Part shown: piece by piece, positions 57,158 through 64,000 of the stretch | How positions within the stretch are numbered: position 1 is the stretch's first letter | Layout: each line of letters opens with the position of its first letter | DNA from: Phytophthora quininea | Lineage: Eukaryota; Oomycota; Peronosporomycetes; Peronosporales; Peronosporaceae | DNA: 64,000 nucleotides | Assembly (NCBI GenBank): GCA_011947345.1 | Contig: JAAVTG010000451.1 | Location: forward strand, 49,786 to 113,785 | Direction: 5' to 3' | Notes under the pieces: model-generated | What the model was told of the DNA's origin: nothing | The model's input: only the letters and a program-made list of their open reading frames with translations | Database searches by the model: none | Position numbers and translations under genes: made by a program

Positions 57158-60100
57158 TACCGACACCAAGTTCAAGGTCGAGCCTTTCGACGGCTCGAAC
57201 TACTCGCTGTGGAGCTACAAGATGAAGATGTACCTGATGTCCAAGGGATTGTGGCAAGCGGTCACCGCGGAAGGCGGAGTGACGGCAGAGAAGGAGCAAC
57301 AAGCGCACGCGGCGATTGTGCTCAACCTCAACGACTCGCAGTTGATGCATGTGGTGACGTGCGAGACTGCGAAGGAAGCGTGGGACACGTTGAAGAAGTT
57401 CCACAAGACTCAAGACATGGCGAACCGGCTGTGGCTCAAGGAGAAGTTTTCGGCGTTCAAGTTCACGGCACCATCTGTCGGCAAGCATGTGACGGAGTTG
57501 GAGAAGCTCGTGATGGATATGAAGAACGCCGGCTGTGAGCCAACTGAGGAAGACGTCTGCGCGACTATGCTGCGGAGTCTGCCATCGAGCTACGAGGCTC
57601 TGGTTCAAGCGTTTCGCATGTCGGTGACTGAGTTCAAGCTAGCAGACCTGGTGAGCAAGCTGATTGCGGAAGAAGTGCGTCAGAAGGACTCGACGCGCAT
57701 CGAAGAGGCGACTGCGCTTCTTGCCGGCAAGGGCAGTGGGAAGCAGCAGCAACAGAAGAAGAACGCACGCGGGGGCGCAAGAAGGGGTCATTCAAGTGCT
57801 ACAACTGTGGCAAGCAAGGCCACTACGCGAGGGATTGCCGTTCCGAGGCAAGTCCCGATCAAGGCGCCCAAGACCAGTCAAACGTTGCGTTTAACGCGAC
57901 CGAAGCTTTGCGAGCGAGTGTTGGGTGATGGATAGCGGTGCGTCGGCACACATGTGCAAGACACGCGACGCGTTTCACGACTACTCGGCTGTAAAGACTG
58001 CGCGCAGCATATTGAGCGCAAAGAACAGCGCGAACCTGAAGATTCTCGGGGTTGGAACAGTTGTTTTGCGTGTCTGGACTGGGGGTGCGTGGATAAACGC
58101 GCGGCTGGAAAACACGCTCCACGTCCAAGATTTGAACAAGAACCTGTTTTCCCTGACGGCTGCAACGGCACGCGGCATGACCGTGACTATGGACAGCGAG
58201 CGGTGCGTTGTGAAACGCGGCAACCAAGTGGTGGCGACGGGCAGGAAGCAAGGCAAGCTGATGTACCTCAACATTGAGGGCGCCGACGAGTGTCATGTGG
58301 CTGAAGACAGCGTGGATGTGTGGCATCGGCGACTTGGTCACGTGTCTTTCAGCACGTTGAACTCCATGATCAAGGATGGGAAACTCAAGGGTGTGCTGGC
58401 AGAGCCTGGTACTGTGTGCGGCGTGTGTGCGACCGCGAAACAGTCACGCAAGCCTTTCAGTTCGACCAAGGAGGGGCTCGAAGCCAGGGAGAGCGCACGC
58501 AAGGACACGACTGTGTGCTCCGACGTGTTGGGACCTGTCACTCCCGCGTCCAAGTCGGGCTACAAGTACATTGTGAGCTTCATTCTGATGAAGAGTCGCT
58601 TTGTGACGATCTACCCACTCCATAAAAAGAGTGAGGTGTGTGAGGCGTTCAAGAAGTTTCTCAAGGAAGTGGAAACTAGTGCGGGCATCAAGGTCAAGGT
58701 GCTGCGCAGTGACAACGGCGGTGAATACCGCAACGCGGCGATGCAGACTCTATGCGACGACAAGACAATCAAGCAAGAGTTCACGGTGCCGTACAACCCG
58801 CAGCAGAACGGCATGGCAGAGCGCATGAACCGTACGCTGGTGGAAATGACACGCTGCATGCTGGAGGAGAGCGGCATGGACAAATCGTACTGGTGTGAGG
58901 CTATCACGACGGCTGCAGACATCCGAAACGTGTTACCTAACACGTCAAGCCCGCACTCGAGTCCGTTCCGGCTGGTTTTCAAGAGGGAGCCACGTCTGGA
59001 GCACATGCGCGTTTTTGGGACCGAGTGCTACGCCCATGCGACCAAGGAGAAACGCAAAAAGCTGGACAACTCGGGGATCAAGTGCGTTTTCCTCGGATAC
59101 GCCAAGCAGCACAAAGCATATCGACTCCTGGACCCAAGTGACGACTCGATCGTGATTTCAAGGAGTGTGACTTTTGCTGAAGCCCCGCCGGTCACGATGG
59201 CGAAGAAGGCCAACCAGGAGGTGATCGACATCATCGACAACGATGAAGAAGACGAGGGAGGCGAGCGCACGCAAGAACCCAGCGCTGACGAAGGTTTCCG
59301 CACGCCCCCAACTCGCCCACTCCAAGAACCCGAAGATCACAGCGGACCGACCGACTCTGTGCCGACGCGTGGCTCTAGCACGCCAGGGAGAGACGGTGAA
59401 GAGGAGTGGATGGTGCGTCCGGCACGCAAGCGACGCGGAGTTGTGCGCTACCAAGACGAGTACCCCGGGACTCGACGGGGTGAGTTCAACTTGGATGACT
59501 ACGAGGCTGAGTTCGATTCCCTCTATTGCTTCCTCACCGAAGACGACGATGGCGAGCGTGCGGTGTCTTACGACGAAGTGATGCGCAGCAAGTACAAGGA
59601 CGAGTGGCTGCGCGCTATGGAAAGCGAGATGAAGTCGCTGGAGGATCACCGCACGTGGAAGCTGGTGGATATGCCATCGGACAAGAAGGCAATCGGGTGC
59701 AAGTGGGTTTTCCGTATCAAGCGTGACCCGAGTGGGAAGATCATCAAGTTCAAAGCTCGTTTGGTAGCGAAGGGCTTCACGCAGCGTCCAGGGGTTGACT
59801 ACACGGAGACCTTTGCTCCGGTCGCACGCAAGGAGTCCATCAACACGGCTGTGGCAATTGCTGCAGAGGAAGACATGGAGGCAGAAAACGTGGATGTTGA
59901 CACTGCGTTTCTCTACGGTGATGTGGAAGAGGAGCTCTATATGGAGCAGCCGGACGGGTTTGAAGACCAAGCCAACCCCAACAAGAAATGCCTATTGATG
60001 CAAGCACTATACGGCACGAAGCAAGCGGCACGTCAGTGGAACAGCAAGCTGAACAAGCATTTGGAGAACCAAGGTTTTCATCGGTCTGCAGCAGATCCAT

Positions 60101-61101
60101 GCGTGTACGTTCGGCGTTCGGTCTCAAAGTTCAGCATCATCATCGTCTACGTGGACGACCTCATGATCTTCAGCAGGACGAAAGCGGAGATTGGGGAGAT
60201 CAAGGAGGCACTCAAGCGCGAGTTCAGCATCAAGGAGCTTGGAGAGCTGAAGTACTGCCTCGGGATCGAGATCCACCGCGACCGCGAGGACAAGATCATC
60301 GTCATGAACCAGCAGGCGTACATTCAGCGGCTCGCAGAGAAGTTTGGCGTGGAAAAGTGCAAAGCAGTGCACACACCGGCGGACAGCAACTCAAAACTGG
60401 TGAAGCCGGCAGAAGACGAGGTATTCGTGCCGAAGTACCCGTACCGCGAGTTGGTGGGGGCTTTGATGTACCTCGCAACTTGCACGCGCCCGGACATTGC
60501 TCAAGCTGTGGGTGAAGTGGCCAAGTTTTGCGAGTGCTACAACAAGTCTCACTGGGTGGCTGCGAAACGGATTTTGAAGTACTTGAAGACGACTCAAGGC
60601 CTGGGACTCGTGTTCAACGGCGGGACTAAGGGAGAGCTAATCGGCTACGCGGATGCGAACTGGGCGGGTGATTTGGACACTCGGCGTTCGACTACAGGCT
60701 ACGTGTTCTTCCTGAACGGCAGTGCAATCTCGTGGAAGTCCAAGCGTCAACCGACAGTGGCAACGTCGAGCACGGAGGCAGAGTACATGGCACTGTACAA
60801 TGCCACTCAAGAGGCGGTGTGGCTGCGTCAATTACTTCAAGATGTGGGGTATGAGTGCGTGGGTGCGACTACGATTTTTCAAGACAACCAAGGTTGCATC
60901 GCGCTGGCCAAGAACCCAGCATACCACTCACGCACCAAGCACATCCACCTCTAGTATCATTTTTTGCGTGAGAAGGTGGAAGACAAGATCATCGTGCTGG
61001 AGTACAAGCCAACGGACGAGATGATAGCGGACGGGTTTACCAAGGCGTTGGCGCGACCCAAGCACCGCCAGTTCATCGCCGGACTTGTCATGGACAACTA
61101 A
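57147..61101 (+). pseudogene. Copia copy 2 gag-pol (three lesions)
   Basis: Same domain order as copy 1. Gag is open from ATG 57,147 to the shared GGGGG run near 57,774; a second break is at the TTT run near 57,906 (TTTT in copy 1). From 57,925 the pol frame is open for about 1,000 codons through protease, integrase, RT and RNase H. It is ended by a TAG at 60,952-60,954 where copy 1 has AAG, 49 codons before the stop shared with copy 1 (61,099-61,101). That base change is a substitution, not a homopolymer indel, so it may be a real nonsense mutation at the C-terminal edge of RNase H. Confidence 0.88.
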
Positions 61102-61119
61102 GACGCCAAGCACGCGCAT

Positions 61120-61129
61120 CAAGGGAGAG
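61120..61129 (+). promoter_or_regulatory. Polypurine tract of Copia copy 2
   Basis: CAAGGGAGAG immediately before LTR 3. Confidence 0.75.
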
Positions 61130-61624
61130 TGTTGAAGAAAGTGACGCGTGTGCGTGGCGCTCGCACTTGAAACGGTGGTTTGTCAAAACCCGTGTGAAAG
61201 TGGGTTCGCGCGCAGGGTGCGTTGCGTGTCTCTACACAAGTGCAAGGCTTTGCGCAGCGTCTAATGCTCAAGATGAGACGCACTCGGTGCGTGTGCGTGA
61301 GAACAAGCGGATGGGAGCGTGTCCAAGTGCTCAAGTGGCGTGGACGCGCGTGAGGATGTATAAGGAACTGCATGTTAGGAGTAGGTGAGTGACGTTTCTA
61401 GTTGAAGCAGTTTGGCTTAGTGGTTGAGTATAGAGGCTCCCACTCGACAGATCGAGGGTTCGATTCCCCGCCTGGTCGCTTTTTTCTTTTGCCAACAAGA
61501 GAGCGTAGGAAGCAGGCTAGCAGCTAAGACTCACTCAATCAATCTCACTTTTGGTTTTGCAATCTCGGCCCGAAGCCGTCTTTAACCCTTCCAACCTCCG
61601 CAGCTCGTAGTCCAATTTCCTTTT
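61130..61624 (+). repeat. Copia LTR 3 (495 bp)
   Basis: Same ends as LTRs 1 and 2; followed by the right target duplication GTTTG at 61,625-61,629. A-box at 61,413, perfect B-box at 61,457 and a T-run at 61,480. Confidence 0.9.
61413..61485 (+). promoter_or_regulatory. Pol III-type internal promoter and terminator inside the LTR (best copy)
   Basis: TGGCTTAGTGG (A-box), then 33 bp, then GGTTCGATTCC (exact B-box consensus), then TTTTTT about 12 bp on. Between the boxes CTCGA-CAGA-TCGAG can form a hairpin. The 3' flank (CCCCGCCTGGTCGC) looks tRNA-derived, but no acceptor stem forms, so this is a tRNA-like relic, not a tRNA. The equivalents are at 52,455 and 56,932. Confidence 0.55.
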
Positions 61625-61629
61625 GTTTG
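61625..61629 (+). repeat. 5-bp target-site duplication, right (GTTTG)
   Basis: Pairs with 52,167-52,171. Confidence 0.85.
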
Positions 61630-61681
61630 TTTTTGTGTATGTATGCAGGTTTTGACAATTGTGTGTGTACGTGAGAAGGTA

Positions 61682-61753
61682 CACCCGTCTAGCTCAGTCG
61701 GTAGAGCGCTGGCCTTTAAGCCAGTGGTCGTGGGTTCGAGCCCCACGGGGGTG
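61682..61753 (+). tRNA. tRNA-Lys(UUU)-like, copy 5 (anticodon loop one base short)
   Basis: Matches the other copies except that the anticodon loop reads CTTTAA, six bases, one T fewer. This is either a sequencing deletion in a T run or a real defect. It is the copy directly downstream of the Copia insertion. Confidence 0.75.
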
Positions 61754-62451
61754 CTTGCTTTGCGGTCGTGCGCTAGGACGCGAGGGAGTTCCGTGCGCGG
61801 AGCTGTCTCGAGTTTGGGGCGTTCGGGGTACGGTGGCAGCGCTCATTCGCGGCGCATTATGCTCCGCTTTCGTCCTCTTTTCTTTTGCTTCCTACCCGCA
61901 GCCGAACGGCTTCATCACGCACCCAGGGTTTACACACACCAAACGGTGGCTTGTGTTTGCGTTCGTGTGCGATCGGACCAAGGAGTGACCTCGCAAAGAA
62001 GTGTGGCCGCACCCAATCCGACCAGATCTCCCCACAGCCAGTTCGAAGGCCATACGAACGACAAACGCTTGGCCGGTCAAGCATGGACGGAATATCCATC
62101 CGTCTGGGGCTATTTGGTGTAAAGATCGGGGCTAATTTGTCCAAGACAATGAGCGTCTGTCTGGACATTGGTGACATGCCCGTATATTGAACAAGGGTTT
62201 TCATAATCCGCCACCCATAAAAACACGTCCTAGTCGGCTGAGCTAAGCCAGAGAGCAAACACTTCGCTGGAAAGATTTGATTGTCTACTACGGCCTTCAA
62301 GTTTTTCGTTCCAGCAGGATGGCAAGCTTTGAGTGGCGAGCTTTGAGTGGCATGCGCGCTTGGGCAATTCAGATCAACAATCATGGAAGACCATGACGGC
62401 AAGCGTGTCTTCACAGTCAAAGCGACAGAGCTTCGATACGGAGAAGACAAG

Positions 62452-62454
<3 letters not shown>

Positions 62455-62519
<65 letters not shown>
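62455..62519 (+). repeat. (GA)n microsatellite, inverted arm
   Basis: Inverted equivalent of the (CT)n tracts, about 65 bp. Confidence 0.95.
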
Positions 62520-62523
<4 letters not shown>

Positions 62524-62723
62524 TGGTAGTACCTAACCGCTGACGCACATACACGTTTTAGCCGTGTCCTGAGTGGGTCGGTAGGCGGAGTGCCGTGTGT
62601 TGATGGCAAGTCGATAGCTGGAGTGATTTGCTACGACGAGCACGAGCCAATGCTGAGCCAGTGCGGATTGCGAACGAAGTGTCGAGCGATGCAGAAGGTT
62701 ATCGTTGCTGTCGAGAATACCGC

Positions 62724-62857
62724 TCAGCTTCGTCGTTGTTGCCTAGCTTCATTGTTGATGCCTAGCTTCATTGTTGATGCCTAGCTTCACCGTTGATGCC
62801 TAGCTTCGCCGTTGATGCCTAGCTTCGCCGTTGACGCCTAGCTTCGCCGTTGATGCC
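62724..62857 (-). repeat. 19-bp minisatellite, inverted arm
   Basis: Inverted equivalent of the block at 46,965; about 7 copies. Confidence 0.9.
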
Positions 62858-63263
62858 TTGGTGAAACCCATGGACAAATGACAAAAGACGTATGAACTGG
62901 AGCAGCAGCTACGGGATCAGCCCATGTGATGTCTTGGCAGCACGGCCCGTTTGTTGTGGCCGCGCTCGTGACCTTGAGGGTGGTGAGCACGCACATGCTC
63001 GCGAGCAGTGCGTCGGACTGCGTCGTCGCGGCGTGCGCGCGTGGAGTTATCCAGCGTTGGGTGCCGTGCCGAGGGTGTTTTTGTTGGGTTCCAACGTCGC
63101 GTGCGATGAGTGTATGCGCGATCCGCGGTGGGGGAGCATGTGTGGTGGCAGTGGGTAGTCTGTAGGTGTGTGTTGGCGTGTTGGGTGCGGTGTTGGTGGT
63201 GGTTGTTTGTTTTTGTGTATGTATGCAGGTTTTGACAATTGTGTGTGTGTACGTGAGAAGGTA

Positions 63264-63336
63264 CACCCGTCTAGCTCAGTCGGTAGAGCGCTGGCCTTTT
63301 AAGCCAGTGGTCGTGGGTTCGAGCCCCACGGGGGTG
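63264..63336 (+). tRNA. tRNA-Lys(UUU)-like, copy 6
   Basis: Full 73-nt copy with CTTTTAA loop, identical to copies 1-4 but on the plus strand. Confidence 0.8.
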
Positions 63337-64000
63337 CTTGCTTCTTTGCGGTCGTGCGCTAGGACGCGAGGGAGTTCCGTGCGCGGAGCTGTCTCGAGTT
63401 TGGGGCGTTCGGGGTACGGTGGCAGCGCTCATTCGCGGCGCATTATGCTCCGCTTTCGTCCTCTTTTTCTTTTGCTTCCTACCCGCAGCCGAACGGCTTC
63501 ATCACGCACCCAGAGGGTTTACACACCAAACGGTGGCTTGTGTTTGCGTTCGTGTGCGATCGGACCAAGGAGTGACCTCGCAAAGAAGTGTGGCCGCACC
63601 CAATCCGACCAGATCTCCCCCACAGCCAGTTCGAAGGCCATACGAACGACAAACGCTTGGCCGGTCAAGCATGGACGGAATATCCATCCGTCTGGGGCTA
63701 TTTGGTGTAAAGATCGGGGCTAATTTGTCCAAGACAATGAGCGTCTGTCTGGACATTGGTGACATGCCCGTATATTGAACAAGGGTTTTCATAATCCGCC
63801 ACCCATAAAAACACGTCCTAGTCGGCTGAGCTAAGCCAGAGAGCAAACACTTCGCTGGAAAGATTTGGTTGTCTACTACGGCCTTCAAGTTTTTCGTTCC
63901 AGCAGGATGGCAAGCTTTGAGTGGCGAGCTTTGAGTGGCATGCGCGCTTGGGCAATTCAGATCAACAATCATGGAAGACCATGACGGCAAGCGTGTCTTT

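Larger units (their letters stand above)
52172..61624 (+). mobile_element. Tandem Copia retrotransposon: LTR-internal-LTR-internal-LTR
   Basis: Two Copia internal regions share three nearly identical LTRs of about 494 bp. A single 5-bp target duplication flanks the whole 9.45-kb block and none is present at the middle LTR. The domain order gag, protease, integrase, RT and RNase H defines Ty1/Copia. Such structures arise by LTR-LTR unequal recombination; an assembly duplication must also be considered. Internal regions differ mostly by single-base homopolymer changes plus a few substitutions. Confidence 0.9.
51850..64000 (+). repeat. Tandem 1.6-kb repeat array, right arm (tRNA on plus strand, split by Copia)
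   Basis: Inverted copies of the left-arm units. The first unit is interrupted by the Copia insertion at 52,172-61,624 and resumes at 61,630; a second unit starts with the tRNA at 63,264 and runs off the window. tRNA spacing here is 1,582 bp, matching the left arm. Confidence 0.9.

Noticed and set aside
61400..61490. LTR tRNA-like module called as a functional tRNA
   Set aside because: A- and B-boxes are good, but no acceptor stem forms and the middle hairpin has only a four-base loop, so it was kept as a promoter-like relic.

Overview
The window is nuclear DNA of a eukaryote, most probably an oomycete of the Phytophthora type. The reasons are short GT-AG introns of about 60 bp in compact GC-rich genes, a FYVE-GAF fusion protein, and a mobile-element set (Crypton tyrosine recombinase, Helitron, Gypsy, Copia, Tc1/mariner) typical of these genomes. 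The genus is inferred from style, not from a search.

Layout. 1-22.3 kb is gene-dense: the 3' end of a PfkB sugar kinase (+); a small spliced gene and a small membrane protein (both -); a mitochondrial ATM1/ABCB7-type ABC transporter (-); three paralogous secreted endonuclease/exonuclease/phosphatase (EEP) proteins at 4.9 kb (+), 6.6 kb (+) and 9.0-9.9 kb (-), with an UNC93-like membrane protein between the second and third; a very long low-complexity/TPR protein (+, 10.2-16.6 kb); the class III PI3-kinase VPS34 (-); and a FYVE-GAF protein (+). VPS34 makes PI3P and FYVE domains bind PI3P, so the last two may act in the same endosomal pathway, although they are separate genes.

22.7-46.4 kb is transposon-dominated and gene-poor. 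It holds a Helitron helicase remnant with a recognisable 3' terminus, a Crypton-type fragment, a complete Tc1/mariner element (28,586-30,265) with TIRs, TA duplication and an apparently intact three-exon transposase, a decayed Gypsy element (34.3-39.6 kb), a TTAA-flanked MITE inside a SANT-like gene, and a near full-length Crypton (43.7-45.7 kb).

46.4-64.0 kb is an array of about 1.6-kb units. Each unit carries a tRNA-Lys(UUU)-like gene, a CA-rich tract, a 19-bp minisatellite and a (CT)n/(GA)n tract. Four tRNA copies lie on the minus strand, then the array inverts around a spacer of about 70 bp near 51.8 kb and continues on the plus strand beyond the window. A double Copia element (LTR-internal-LTR-internal-LTR, 52,172-61,624) sits in the right arm with one 5-bp target duplication, 52 bp upstream of a tRNA copy. 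Its LTR carries Pol III A-box, B-box and T-run signals, and its gag start codon lies inside the primer-binding site.

Quality note. Many genes, including conserved ones (ATM1, VPS34, FYVE-GAF, EEP, TPR), are broken by single-base frameshifts, many of them at homopolymer runs. The two Copia copies also differ from each other largely by homopolymer length. Residual sequencing indels are therefore more likely than real pseudogenes in the gene-dense part.
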